Notes: generated from the letters alone by a model not told the origin. A DNA stretch of 64,000 bases from Thermomonas paludicola (GCF_024498955.1 NZ_CP093311.1:2108001-2172000), one strand, 5' to 3'. Positions 16,901 through 23,817 are shown, numbered from the stretch's first letter. Made by a program: numbers and translations.

Positions 16901-18096
16901 CGCGGCACCGTCAGCGAGGTCTCGGCCACGTTGGTGGCCAGCACGATCCGCCGCTGCGGGCCCGGATGGAACACGCGGTCCTGATCCTTCGCGGACAGCC
17001 GCGCGTACAGCGGCAGCACTTCGGTGTGGCGGTACTTGCGCTTCTCCAGCGCCTGGTGGGCCTCGCGGATCTCGCGCTCGCCGGGCAGGAAGATCAGGGT
17101 GTCGCCCATGCCCTTGTCGCGCATGATCTCGTCGCAGGCGGCGACGATGCCGTCGACGATCGTGCGCTCGCCCGCTCCTTCCAACGATTCCGCTGCCATC
17201 CGTGGCGAAACTTCGCCGCCTTCGGATCGCCCTGCCCGGCCATCCGTGGCCGGGCGTTCGCCGGCGCGGCGGACAAGTTGTCCGCCGGCACGCGCCGGCT
17301 CACCCAGCGGCCGGTAGCGCATCTCCACCGGGTAGCCGCGCCCCTCCACGCTCACCACCGGTGCATCGCCGAAATGCGCGGCGAAGCGGCCGGTGTCGAT
17401 GGTGGCCGAGGTCACCACCAGCTTCAGGTCCGGCCGCTTCGGCAGCAGCTGCTTGAGGTAGCCCAGCAGGAAGTCGATGTTGAGGCTGCGCTCGTGCGCC
17501 TCGTCGATGATCAGGGTGTCGTACTTCGACAGCCAGCGGTCGGTCTGGATTTCCGCCAGCAGGATGCCGTCGGTCATGAACTTGATCGCGGTCTGCTCGC
17601 TGACCGCGTCGTTGAAGCGGACCTGGAAGCCGACCGTGCCGCCCAACGGCACCTGCAGCTCCTCGGCCACGCGCCGCGCCACCGAGCGCGCGGCGATCCG
17701 GCGCGGCTGGGTGCAGCCGACCATGCCGGCCGCCCCGCGCCCGGCCAGCAGGCACAGCTTGGGCAGCTGGGTGGTCTTGCCGCTGCCGGTTTCACCAGCG
17801 ATCACTACCACCTGGTGGGCGCGGATCAGGCCGACGATCTCGTCGGCGTGCGCGGCGATCGGCAGCGCCTCGTCCACGTGCGCGGCCGGCAGCGCGGCGG
17901 CGCGGCGCTCGCGTTCGGCCACCGAGGCCTGCAACTTGCCGAGGAAGGCGTCGCGCAGGCCGGCATCGTCCGGCTTGGCGTTCCACTTCAACCACAGCCC
18001 GAGCAGGCGGCCGCGGTCGCGGGTCAGCGCGCCGTCGATGGCGCGCCGGGCCGGGCCGGGCGCAGCCGGCTTGTGATTTGGCTGGATAGGCCCCAT
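13915..18096 (-). CDS. hrpA: ATP-dependent RNA helicase HrpA
   Basis: Predicted 1393-residue DEAH-box helicase, about 90 residues longer than E. coli HrpA (1300). Motifs in order: Walker A GETGSGKTTQLPKL, CTQPRRIAARSVA, DEAHERSLN, SATIDTGRF, ATNVAETSLTVP and QRAGRCGR, followed by helicase-associated and OB-like domains and the long HrpA-specific C-terminal region. HrpA acts in mRNA processing and rescue of collided ribosomes. The surplus length is largely two Gly/Arg- or Pro-rich insertions, at about residues 264-310 and 642-688, that correspond to palindromic repeats in the DNA. I prefer the ATG at 18096 to the TTG at 18108. It is divergent from dps and probably co-transcribed with relA. Confidence 0.94.
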   Translation of the reverse strand: MGPIQPNHKPAAPGPARRAIDGALTRDRGRLLGLWLKWNAKPDDAGLRDAFLGKLQASVAERERRAAALPAAHVDEALPIAAHADEIVGLIRAHQVVVIAGETGSGKTTQLPKLCLLAGRGAAGMVGCTQPRRIAARSVARRVAEELQVPLGGTVGFQVRFNDAVSEQTAIKFMTDGILLAEIQTDRWLSKYDTLIIDEAHERSLNIDFLLGYLKQLLPKRPDLKLVVTSATIDTGRFAAHFGDAPVVSVEGRGYPVEMRYRPLGEPARAGGQLVRRAGERPATDGRAGRSEGGEVSPRMAAESLEGAGERTIVDGIVAACDEIMRDKGMGDTLIFLPGEREIREAHQALEKRKYRHTEVLPLYARLSAKDQDRVFHPGPQRRIVLATNVAETSLTVPRIHYVVDPGVARVKRYSPRQKLDRLHIEDVSQASANQRAGRCGRIAPGTCIRLYSEADFASRAEFTDPEIRRAALAGVILRMLTLGLGDIEQFPFLEPPDARAVADGWQQLGELGAVDANRKLTAIGRTMAKLPVDVKLARMLVAAHAHGVLREMLVIASFLGIQDPRERPADARAAADAAHAQFADAKSEFVGILKLWQGYRTAHEDLTQSQLRKWADKHFLGFLRLREWWELHRQLKLQCEAPWEMVSGTESAQRRGGLGRGAPVAPHGTQATPSQPPPAAQGEETSAAAFAAIHRALIAGLPTQLGHRGEKGLYDGPRGRKFQLFPGSKLASKPPPWLLSATLLDTEKVWAITNAAIEPDWAIAELPHLLARRHHDPHWSRAQGRVLGSEQISLFGLVLAPKKPVHYGALFPEESRVIFVREALLTGEINTRSTFLPRNLRTLELAQQEEAKQRRVGLVVDEDWQARWYLDRLPPHVHNAQALDAWFGKLSKDEKAALEWSRDDLLVADQADAARFPAYIALGEARLAVQYRFEPGAPDDGMTVAVPLHLLNALDAARLSWLAPGFVEDKATALIKSLPKALRRNFVPAPDFARAFAEAFAQPDADSIEGALARFLKKLSGVAVAATDFDAAVIEPHLRANLRLLDGKAVLAESRDLDDLRARFGERAARAFARHAAQGMAQAGLTAFPDTPIPVSVPGAGGVPAYPALQDDGDSVSLALHAQREEAERRHPQGVRRLLAIALADKLKQARRQLPVQPKISLLHAAIESAESGSASLSLRHGAKAARQGWKSDADTASRDRLRADLVDGAFDSLTADGLLAVRDADAFAQRRDAIAKALFGEAMQRLRQAEAILGLVAEVRAKLESKLIGWARANLDDMQAQLAALAAPGFLRDTPAAALAEYPRWLKALSLRAERAQRDPVRDQQRMLDLAPFLAALEAADPGDPGAQALRWDLEELRVSLFAQELGAKGGVSPKRLAARMERLRSTGGRG
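16033..16170. repeat. Inverted-repeat insertion 2 inside hrpA
   Basis: A purine-rich arm (about 16056-16081, with AGGGGGAGGCTGGGAGGGGG) faces its near-complement (about 16111-16140, CCCTCCCCAACCCTCCCC), separated by a short spacer. TGTCCCCGACACCATTTC at 16147-16164 adjoins it and is identical to part of the yoaA element. The block encodes a low-complexity stretch (EMVSGTESAQRRGGLGRG, then PSQPPPAAQGEE) that interrupts the HrpA fold but preserves frame. C-rich palindromes of this style are common between genes in xanthomonads. Confidence 0.75.
17165..17305. repeat. Palindrome-rich insertion 1 inside hrpA
   Basis: The block contains GCCATCCGTGGC twice, a perfect nine-base-arm palindrome GGCGGACAA-G-TTGTCCGCC, and flanking CGCCGGCG/CGCCGGC pairs. 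It encodes a Gly/Arg/Glu-rich stretch (ARAGGQLVRRAGERPATDGR and onward) between the conserved VEMRYRPL strand and TIVDGIVAACDEI, where other HrpA proteins have only a short linker. Edges are approximate. Confidence 0.65.
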
Positions 18097-18189
18097 GGAT
18101 GAGAGCAAGCGAAAGTTCCGATTTCAGGCAGACGCAGAATCCGCGTATTGTCGCCGCAAGTCCCCCGAAAGCGTGCACAGGAGTTCGCC

Positions 18190-18726
18190 ATGTCCAAGCA
18201 AAAAGCCACCAGCAAGGCAGCCAAAGCGTCCAAAGCCGCACCCGGCGATCATGGCGTCGATATCGGCATTGGCGCCCACGATCGCGAAAAGATCGCGACC
18301 GGCCTGTCGCATTTCCTGGCGGATGCCTACACCCTCTACCTGAAAACCCACAACTTCCACTGGAACGTCACCGGGCCGATGTTCAATGCCCTGCATACCA
18401 TGTTCGAGGCGCAGTACACCGAGCAATGGACCGCCCTGGACGGCATCGCGGAACGCATCCGCGCACTGGGCTTCAACGCCCCCGGCAGCTATGCCGAATT
18501 CGCCAGCCTGAGCTCGATCAAGGAAGAACCCGGCATGACCACGGCACTGGCTTGGCATGACATGGTGCAACAACTGGTGGAAGGCAACGAGGCTGCGTGC
18601 CGCACCGCGCGCAGGGTGCTGGACATCGCAGGCAAGGCCGACGATGCGCCCACCGAAGACTTGCTGACCCAGCGGCTGCAAACCCACGAGAAATACGCGT
18701 GGATGCTGCGCTCGCTGCTGCAATAA
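18190..18726 (+). CDS. dps: Dps-family ferritin-like DNA-protection protein
   Basis: 178-residue four-helix ferritin-like subunit expected to form a dodecamer that oxidises ferrous iron with hydrogen peroxide and stores it, protecting DNA in stress. The inter-subunit ferroxidase residues lie in KTHNFHWNVTGPMF and QYTEQWTALDGIAERIRALG. The N-terminus (MSKQKATSKAAKASKAA) is lysine-rich, as in Dps proteins that bind DNA. The ATG at 18190 follows AGGAG at a good distance and is preferred to the codon at 18148. It is divergent from hrpA and followed by the end of a convergent three-gene cluster. Confidence 0.93.
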   Translation: MSKQKATSKAAKASKAAPGDHGVDIGIGAHDREKIATGLSHFLADAYTLYLKTHNFHWNVTGPMFNALHTMFEAQYTEQWTALDGIAERIRALGFNAPGSYAEFASLSSIKEEPGMTTALAWHDMVQQLVEGNEAACRTARRVLDIAGKADDAPTEDLLTQRLQTHEKYAWMLRSLLQ

Positions 18727-18788
18727 GCCATCCGGGTTGCAATGGAAAAACGACACCGCAAGGTGCCGTTTTGGTATCAGCCCACAGC

Positions 18789-19118
18789 TCAATGCCGGCG
18801 GCGGGCGTTCCTGTAGGCGTCGTTGATCTCGCGCGCCTTGAGTGCGGCCAATGCGCGAATTTCGGCACCCAGCGTGGCGACCTTGTCCGGATGGTATTGC
18901 GTGATCCTGGCGCGATACGCCGCCGTCACCTCCTCGTCTGACGCCCATTCGGACACCTCCAGCACCTCGTGCCAGGGGCGCGCGTCCGACGTTTCCTCCA
19001 CTGCATCCGGCGGCGGCATTTCAATGTCCGCATCGTCGGGCCGATGGGTGAACACGGTAACCAGCCAGTAGCCGATGCCCAGCCCGGCGGCAATGGATGC
19101 CATTTCCACCCACGTCAT
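18789..19118 (-). CDS. Membrane-anchored J-domain protein
   Basis: 109 residues: an N-terminal membrane segment (MASIAAGLGIGYWLVTVF), an acidic linker (DDADIEMPPPDAVEE) and a C-terminal J domain (about 48-106) with the HPD tripeptide in ITQYHPDKV and the REINDAYRNA helix IV. J proteins stimulate DnaK ATPase; this one lacks the G/F and zinc regions of DnaJ, so it is a class C co-chaperone that would recruit DnaK to the inner membrane. It starts in the stop of the upstream membrane-protein gene (ATGA overlap), implying coupled expression and perhaps a common substrate. Confidence 0.85.
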   Translation of the reverse strand: MTWVEMASIAAGLGIGYWLVTVFTHRPDDADIEMPPPDAVEETSDARPWHEVLEVSEWASDEEVTAAYRARITQYHPDKVATLGAEIRALAALKAREINDAYRNARRRH

Positions 19119-19861
19119 TCCGCATCTCCTTGCACATCGTCATCGGCAAGCAACGCACGCCTTGCCTCCCATGCGCGTTGCAGCCGCGCCCGCGACACCG
19201 GATCCAGCACGGCATCGGCAAACACATCCGCCGATTGCGCCAACCCGCAGCGCAGGGTGACGCGACGCACCAGGTTGAGCGCAAACGGCGGGCAGGCAAG
19301 GACATCAAAGCCCATGGAGGCCATGTCCCGGCGCGATAGCCCCAGCGTCGCGCGACAGCGCAACAACCACAGCATCGCGATCAGCGTCGGCAAATAAATC
19401 AGCGCCAGCAGGCCCAGCAGCCATATCGGTGACCAGTGCATCGCAAGCGCCAGCGGCACCAGTCCGAACAGTGCAATCGCGAGCAACCAGGCCAGCCAGC
19501 GCAACGGCCGAACAGCGCGCAACACGGCCTCCAACTCAGGCCGCTGCGCATTCTCCGCACGCACTTCCCAAGCCAGGCGGAACACCGGCGCACCGGGCGA
19601 CAACAAGGCAGGGAAGCCCAGGAAGCGCCCGCCCCATGTCGCCCCATCGCCCAGCGCCGCGGCCCAGCGCCGCGCCGGCCTGGTGAACACGACCTCGTCG
19701 GCATACAGCAGCATTCCGGCATCGAACAGGTAAAACGCCGCGATCGCCGGCAGCAGCAGGCCCTCGGCAGTCGGCAGGTTCAGGACTTTGCGCCCTTGCC
19801 GCCGAAGAATTTGCGAATTCCCGCTGCCATGGCGGCAAGCCCCACCATCACCAGCTTCCAC
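19115..19861 (-). CDS. Integral membrane protein of unknown function
   Basis: Unrecognised protein with at least three hydrophobic segments: LLLPAIAAFYLFDAGMLLY, WLAWLLAIALFGLVPLALAM and IWLLGLLALIYLPTLIAMLW, followed by a soluble C-terminus with ACPPFALNLVRRVTLRCG. The start is unclear. The frame is open to a GTG at 19861, but that puts 25 residues over the end of the DUF2167 gene. The product that looks native begins near NLPTAEGLLLP, just at the DUF2167 stop, where only CTG is available in frame; the next ATG would remove most of the first hydrophobic segment. The reported coordinates are therefore the maximum. It sits between DUF2167 and J-domain genes, overlapping both. Confidence 0.6.
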   Translation of the reverse strand: MEAGDGGACRHGSGNSQILRRQGRKVLNLPTAEGLLLPAIAAFYLFDAGMLLYADEVVFTRPARRWAAALGDGATWGGRFLGFPALLSPGAPVFRLAWEVRAENAQRPELEAVLRAVRPLRWLAWLLAIALFGLVPLALAMHWSPIWLLGLLALIYLPTLIAMLWLLRCRATLGLSRRDMASMGFDVLACPPFALNLVRRVTLRCGLAQSADVFADAVLDPVSRARLQRAWEARRALLADDDVQGDAE

Positions 19862-20622
19862 ATTTTCAGCAGGAAGATGCCGATCGCGGCGAACACCCCC
19901 TTCTTGGCAGCCACTGCAGCCGCGCCACCGGTGACCAGCGCAGCAAGGCCGTACTCGGCCACGTGATCGCCGGAACGGAAATCGGCATAGCGATCGCCAT
20001 CCTTGAAGTTGAAACCGGGAAGCTTGCTTTTGAAGTCGGCAACCGAGGCCTGCAGTTTGTCCGGCCCGGTGACCAACAGCACCTGCATCACGCCGCGCCG
20101 ACCCAACAGGCGGGTGTTGTAGTTGATGCTTTCGCCAGAGGAATGTTCACCCTTCAACCGGAACGCCCACTCCAGCGACTTGATCCCGCTGTCGTATTGC
20201 GGCTTGAATGCCCAACCGGTGACATGGATCGAATCCCAGCCGTTTTTCTTGCGCTCTTCGTTGGAGGCTTCAGTACCCTCGGTGACCGACTTCAACAAAT
20301 CGTCGGCGTCGAGCTTGTCGTCGTCCTTCACATATCCGACCGGGTCGAATGAGAAAAACGCGACCCACGACAAATCGTTCTTGGCCAGCACATATTCATC
20401 GACGCCGGAGTCCGGATTTTCGGTCAGCCGATTGAACTCACGCGCGCCCTCCGGCCCGAGAAAGGCGTATCCCTCCGGCACCCGGATCTTGGCATTGGCA
20501 CCCACCTGCCCATTCGTCGGCCCCTCGACCCACGGCAGTTCACTGACATCCTTGGCCTGGGCAAAGGCCAAGTTGCACCATAGCAAGCCCATCGTCAGCG
20601 TTGCCGCCATCCACTTCTTCAT
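19780..20622 (-). CDS. DUF2167 family membrane protein
   Basis: 280 residues with a signal peptide (MKKWMAATLTMGLLWCNLAFAQ), a soluble domain of DUF2167 type (VPEGYAFLGPEGAREF, SFDPVGYVKDDDKLDADDLL, NEERKKNGWDSIHVTGWAF, PQYDSGIKSLEWAF) and two C-terminal membrane segments (GLAALVTGGAAAVAAKKG and FAAIGIFLLKMWKLVMVGLA). The basic tail is FFGGKGAKS. The bulk should face the periplasm. Function is unknown for the family. It is first in a tightly overlapping set with an integral membrane protein and a J-domain protein. Confidence 0.83.
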   Translation of the reverse strand: MKKWMAATLTMGLLWCNLAFAQAKDVSELPWVEGPTNGQVGANAKIRVPEGYAFLGPEGAREFNRLTENPDSGVDEYVLAKNDLSWVAFFSFDPVGYVKDDDKLDADDLLKSVTEGTEASNEERKKNGWDSIHVTGWAFKPQYDSGIKSLEWAFRLKGEHSSGESINYNTRLLGRRGVMQVLLVTGPDKLQASVADFKSKLPGFNFKDGDRYADFRSGDHVAEYGLAALVTGGAAAVAAKKGVFAAIGIFLLKMWKLVMVGLAAMAAGIRKFFGGKGAKS

Positions 20623-20734
20623 GAAATTCCCCGGTCATCGCCATCCCCATGGCATCCCATGATTTTATCAGGCACCAAGCACCCAGCGCATTCGCCAGCC
20701 TCACTGCGACATGCCAAATTTCCGGAACCATCAA

Positions 20735-20891
20735 CCAGCGGATTGGGACCGAATGCGAGGCTGACTGGCTGAAAGGCAATGGTAGGTTGGCTGGGAATCG
20801 AACCCAGGACCAGCGGGTTGAGACCGAATGCGAGGCTGACTGGCTGAAAGGCAATGGTGGGTTGGCTGGGAATCGAACCCAGGACCAGCGG
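20735..20891. repeat. 75-bp tandem repeat carrying the tRNA-Lys 3' half
   Basis: CCAGCGG begins at 20735, 20810 and 20885, giving an exact 75-base period. The two complete units (20735-20809, 20810-20884) differ only at a few positions; the third merges into the intact tRNA gene. Each unit holds the T arm, acceptor 3' strand and CCA of tRNA-Lys followed by about 38 bases of flank (with GAGGCTGACTGGCTGAAAGG). The period is nearly one tRNA length, so it may be a decayed tRNA array or a scar of integration at the tRNA 3' end. Confidence 0.85.
20780..20816 (-). pseudogene. Truncated tRNA-Lys copy (3' half only)
   Basis: Contains the anticodon-stem 3' strand, variable region, complete T arm and acceptor 3' strand plus CCA of tRNA-Lys, identical to the intact gene except for one base in the acceptor (CCAACCT instead of CCAACCC). 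The D arm, anticodon and 5' acceptor strand are absent or unrecognisable, so it cannot make a tRNA. Confidence 0.75.
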
Positions 20892-20930
20892 ATTAAAAGT
20901 CCGATGCTCTACCGACTGAGCTACCAACCC
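20855..20930 (-). tRNA. tRNA-Lys (anticodon UUU)
   Basis: The complement strand folds into a normal cloverleaf: acceptor GGGTTGG/CCAACCC with discriminator A and encoded CCA, D arm GCTCAGTCGGTAGAGC, anticodon arm CGGACTTTTAATCCG with anticodon TTT, and T arm CTGGGTTCGATTCCCAG. Length is 76 with CCA. It lies 38 bases downstream of queC, in the position where many gammaproteobacteria carry tRNA-Lys after the tol-pal-cpoB-queE-queC cluster. Confidence 0.97.
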
Positions 20931-20933
20931 GGA

Positions 20934-20960
20934 ACAAAAGCCCCCGGCATTGCGCCGGGG
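20934..20960 (-). terminator. Rho-independent terminator after queC
   Basis: On the minus strand CCCCGGC-GCAAT-GCCGGGG is followed by GCTTTTGTT, a GC-rich hairpin with a short U run. It ends only four bases before the tRNA-Lys 5' end, so the tRNA needs its own promoter (see 20966-20971) or read-through. Confidence 0.65.
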
Positions 20961-20965
20961 TGCGC

Positions 20966-20971
20966 ATTCTA
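20966..20971 (-). promoter_or_regulatory. Candidate -10 for tRNA-Lys
   Basis: TAGAAT on the minus strand lies 36 bases before the tRNA 5' end and is followed by a GC-rich discriminator (GCGCACC) as in stable-RNA promoters. It overlaps the queC TAG stop codon. No clear -35 is seen, so this is tentative. Confidence 0.35.
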
Positions 20972-21664
20972 CCCGATGCGGAGCTCGACGTAGTGGGTGG
21001 GATCGACCAGGCCCGCTTCGGCGAACCCCTGCGCGCGCAGGCGGCAGGCGTCGCAGTGGCCGCAGGCGCGACCATCGGGGTCGGCCTGATAGCAGCTCAC
21101 GGTCTGCGAAAAATCCACGCCAAGACGAAGCCCCTCGCGGGCAATGTCGGCCTTTGACATCCGCATCAGCGGCGCATGCACGCGAAAGCGGCTGCCTTCC
21201 ACGCCGGCCTTGGTGGCGAGGTTCGCCAGCGCTTCGAAGCCGGTGATGAACTCCGGCCGGCAGTCCGGATAGCCGGAGTAGTCCACCGCGTTGACCCCGC
21301 AGAACAGGTCGGTGGCGCCCAGTACCTCGGCCCAGCCCAGTGCCACCGACAGCATGATGGTGTTGCGCGCCGGCACGTAGGTGGAGGGGATGCCCTGTCC
21401 AATCACGTGGCCGTCGGCATCGGTGGGAACGTCGATGTCATCGGTCAGCGACGATCCGCCGATGCTGCGCAGATCCACGTTCACGATCTTGTGCGCCACC
21501 GCACCCTGCGCGTTTGCGACACGGGCGGCAGCATCCAGCTCGGAGGTGTGGCGCTGGCCATAGCGCACGCTGAGCGCATGCGCGGCAAATCCCTGCTCGC
21601 GGGCGATGGCCAGCACCACGGCGGAGTCCATGCCTCCCGATACGAGAACGACTGCATTTTTCAT
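20969..21664 (-). CDS. queC: 7-cyano-7-deazaguanine synthase QueC
   Basis: 231-residue PP-loop enzyme converting 7-carboxy-7-deazaguanine to preQ0 with ammonia and ATP in the queuosine pathway. The ATP loop is [13 protein letters not shown] near the N-terminus, [13 protein letters not shown] follows, and the C-terminal zinc site is [19 protein letters not shown] with four cysteines. It follows queE on the same strand by about 59 bases, so consecutive pathway steps are adjacent. The tRNA-Lys gene comes next. Confidence 0.96.
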   Translation of the reverse strand: MKNAVVLVSGGMDSAVVLAIAREQGFAAHALSVRYGQRHTSELDAAARVANAQGAVAHKIVNVDLRSIGGSSLTDDIDVPTDADGHVIGQGIPSTYVPARNTIMLSVALGWAEVLGATDLFCGVNAVDYSGYPDCRPEFITGFEALANLATKAGVEGSRFRVHAPLMRMSKADIAREGLRLGVDFSQTVSCYQADPDGRACGHCDACRLRAQGFAEAGLVDPTHYVELRIG

Positions 21665-21723
21665 GGTCTTGGCAACTTCATTTGCATGGGGTCATCTCCC
21701 CGGCCACGGGAAGAACGAAACAT

Positions 21724-22410
21724 TCACCGTCCGGGCTCGTCGTTCCAAAGCAGCTTGTGCAGCTGCATCTGGAAGCGCACCGGGAGTTTTTCCGCGACGA
21801 CCCAGTCCGCCAAGTCACGCGGGGTGATCTGGCCGAAGCTGGGTGAAAACAGGACGTCGCAGATCTCGTGCGGACGATGCCGCGCGATGACGTCCTTGGC
21901 CCAGTCGAAGTCCTCGCGCGAGCAGATCACGAATTTGACCTGGTCGTGCGCGGTCAACAGCGGCAGGTTGCTCCACAGGTTGCGCGCCATTTCGCCCGAC
22001 CCGGGCGTCTTGATGTCGAGCACGCGCGAGACGCGCGCATCCACGCCGCCAATATCCAGCGCACCCGAGGTTTCCAGCGAGACCACGTAGCCGGCATCGC
22101 ACAGTTTTTCCAGCAGCAGCAGGCAGCGTTTCTGCGCCAGCGGCTCGCCACCGGTCACGCACACGTGGCGAACGCCATGTCGCGCCACTTCGGCAAGGAT
22201 GGCGTCGATGTCCCACCATTGCCCGCCATGGAAGGCGTAGGCGGTATCGCAATAGCTGCAGCGCAGGGGGCATCCGGTCAACCGCACGAAGACGCTGGGC
22301 CAGCCCGCATCGCGCGCTTCGCCCTGCAACGACAGGAAAATCTCGGTGAGCTTGAGGCGCTCTGGCTGGCGGTCCGCCGATGCGGCGGCCGCATCGGGGA
22401 CGGCGTTCAT
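21724..22410 (-). CDS. queE: 7-carboxy-7-deazaguanine synthase QueE
   Basis: 228-residue radical SAM enzyme that contracts 6-carboxy-tetrahydropterin to 7-carboxy-7-deazaguanine, the substrate of QueC. The cluster motif CxxxCxxC is in TGCPLRCSYCDTAYAF, the GGEP motif in CVTGGEPLAQK, and EIFLSLQGEARDAGWPSVFV marks the family N-terminus. It lies nine bases after cpoB and before queC, the usual position at the end of the tol-pal cluster in xanthomonads and pseudomonads. Confidence 0.96.
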   Translation of the reverse strand: MNAVPDAAAASADRQPERLKLTEIFLSLQGEARDAGWPSVFVRLTGCPLRCSYCDTAYAFHGGQWWDIDAILAEVARHGVRHVCVTGGEPLAQKRCLLLLEKLCDAGYVVSLETSGALDIGGVDARVSRVLDIKTPGSGEMARNLWSNLPLLTAHDQVKFVICSREDFDWAKDVIARHRPHEICDVLFSPSFGQITPRDLADWVVAEKLPVRFQMQLHKLLWNDEPGR

Positions 22411-22419
22411 CCGGCTATT

Positions 22420-23211
22420 TTAACGGCTGCCGGCCATCTGCATCGCGTGCAGGCGATCTTCTGCGGTTCGCGCCACGTCGGTGCCCGGGTAGCGCTGGCT
22501 GACCTGGCGCAGCGTGACCGATGCCGTATCGAACTGGCGCAACCCGTATTGGGACAAGCCCAGCTTGAGCAATGCGCCCGGCGCTTTGTCATGGCTGGGA
22601 TAGCGGTCCAGCAGGCGCTGGAACTGCTGCCCGGCCAGCGCGTAGTTCTGGGTGACGTAATAGCTCTCCCCCAGCCAGTACAGCGCGTTCGGAGCAAGCT
22701 GGCCATTCGGGAAAGCGTCGAGGAAGTCGCGCAGGCGACGCGCGGATTCGACGTAGTCGCCACTCTTCATTGCATCCAGGGCATTGCCATACGACGCCTG
22801 TTCGTCCTTGCCCGCCATGCCGGTGGGGACCGGCGCTGCAGGGGCCGTGGTGATCGTGGCCGGCGCCGCTCCGGACGCAGCACCCACCGCCAGTGGTTCG
22901 GCGGTGGACACGGCTGCGCCGCCTTCCAGCCTGTCCAGACGTCCGCTCAGGTCGAGATACTGCGTGCGCTGGCTTTGTCTGGCCTGTTCCAACTGCTGCT
23001 GCAGCTGCTCGATCTGGCCGCGCTGATCCTGCACTTCAGCGCGCAGCTGGCTGATCTGGTTGACCAGTTCCGTGCCGTTTTTCTCGCCGGCAGCCTGCTG
23101 TTCCAGCGCCGCCACCCGGTCGGCCAGACTGGCGCGCTGGGCCAATGCCAGCGGCGACGCGGTCAGCGTCGCCGCCAGCAGAACGAGCATGGAAATCGCC
23201 TGCCGCATCAC
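22420..23211 (-). CDS. cpoB: Cell division coordinator CpoB (YbgF)
   Basis: 263 residues: signal peptide ending near LALAQ, an N-terminal trimeric coiled coil (ADRVAALEQQAAGEKNGTEL, then QLRAEVQDQRGQIEQLQQQL), an Ala/Pro/Thr-rich linker, and C-terminal TPR repeats (YGNALDAMKSGDYVESARRL, then FPNGQLAPNALYWLGESYYV). In E. coli CpoB binds TolA and PBP1B-LpoB and couples outer-membrane constriction to septal peptidoglycan synthesis; an mrcB gene is present in this window. Its start overlaps the pal stop (ATGA). Confidence 0.94.
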   Translation of the reverse strand: MMRQAISMLVLLAATLTASPLALAQRASLADRVAALEQQAAGEKNGTELVNQISQLRAEVQDQRGQIEQLQQQLEQARQSQRTQYLDLSGRLDRLEGGAAVSTAEPLAVGAASGAAPATITTAPAAPVPTGMAGKDEQASYGNALDAMKSGDYVESARRLRDFLDAFPNGQLAPNALYWLGESYYVTQNYALAGQQFQRLLDRYPSHDKAPGALLKLGLSQYGLRQFDTASVTLRQVSQRYPGTDVARTAEDRLHAMQMAGSR

Positions 23212-23741
23212 TTGGCGCTGTACACCAGTTCAACGCGACGGTTCTTGCTCCAGCAGTCTTCACTCGACTCGGCGCAGACCGGGCGCTCTTCGCCATAGCT
23301 GATCACCGTCAGTTGGCTGGCATTGCCGCCATTGGCCTGCAGCGCCGAGGACACCGCGTTGCCACGGCGCTCACCCAGGCCCAGGTTGTATTCGCGGCTG
23401 CCGCGCTCATCGGCATTGCCTTCCAGGCGCAGGCGCGCGCTCGGGCGATCGCGCAGATACTTGGCATGGCAGGCCATGATGGCCTGGAACTCCGGCTTCA
23501 GCGCGTCCTGGTCGAGATCGAAATACACCACCCGCTGGCGCAGGCAGGCATCGGTGTCCAGATCGGCCGGGGAATAGGTGCCCGGGGCGGTATTGACGAT
23601 CGGCTGCGTGGTGGCACCATTGTCCACCGTCTGCGCGGGCGGCGGGGTTTCCTTGACTTTCTTGGTGCAGCCCACTGCAACGAGCGCGCTCAGCGCGGCG
23701 ATGGTCAGGATGCGTGCAACGGGCGGAATGGAAGCAGTCAT
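23208..23741 (-). CDS. pal: Peptidoglycan-associated lipoprotein Pal
   Basis: 177-residue outer-membrane lipoprotein. The lipobox is ALVAVGCTKK, followed by a Pro/Thr-rich tether and an OmpA-C domain (about 65-175): VVYFDLDQDALKPEF, RLRLEGNADERGSREYN and LGERRGNAVSSAL, the meso-diaminopimelate-binding region. Pal anchors the outer membrane to peptidoglycan and is recycled by TolB/TolA during division. It lies between tolB and cpoB in the conserved order. Confidence 0.96.
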   Translation of the reverse strand: MTASIPPVARILTIAALSALVAVGCTKKVKETPPPAQTVDNGATTQPIVNTAPGTYSPADLDTDACLRQRVVYFDLDQDALKPEFQAIMACHAKYLRDRPSARLRLEGNADERGSREYNLGLGERRGNAVSSALQANGGNASQLTVISYGEERPVCAESSEDCWSKNRRVELVYSAK

Positions 23742-23817
23742 CGGAATATCCTCATCGTGGGTGTACGGAAGCGGGCCTCGGCCAGTCTAGCCGGTTGGCA
23801 CGTGATCGTTTGGTGAG

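Noticed and set aside
14602..18102. 1166-residue plus-strand open frame opposite hrpA
   Set aside because: GC-rich codon structure of hrpA keeps the opposite frame open; composition is Arg/Gln/His/Val-rich and no fold is recognisable.
20735..20891. CRISPR-like reading of the 75-bp repeat
   Set aside because: Units are contiguous and carry tRNA sequence; there are no unique spacers and no cas genes.
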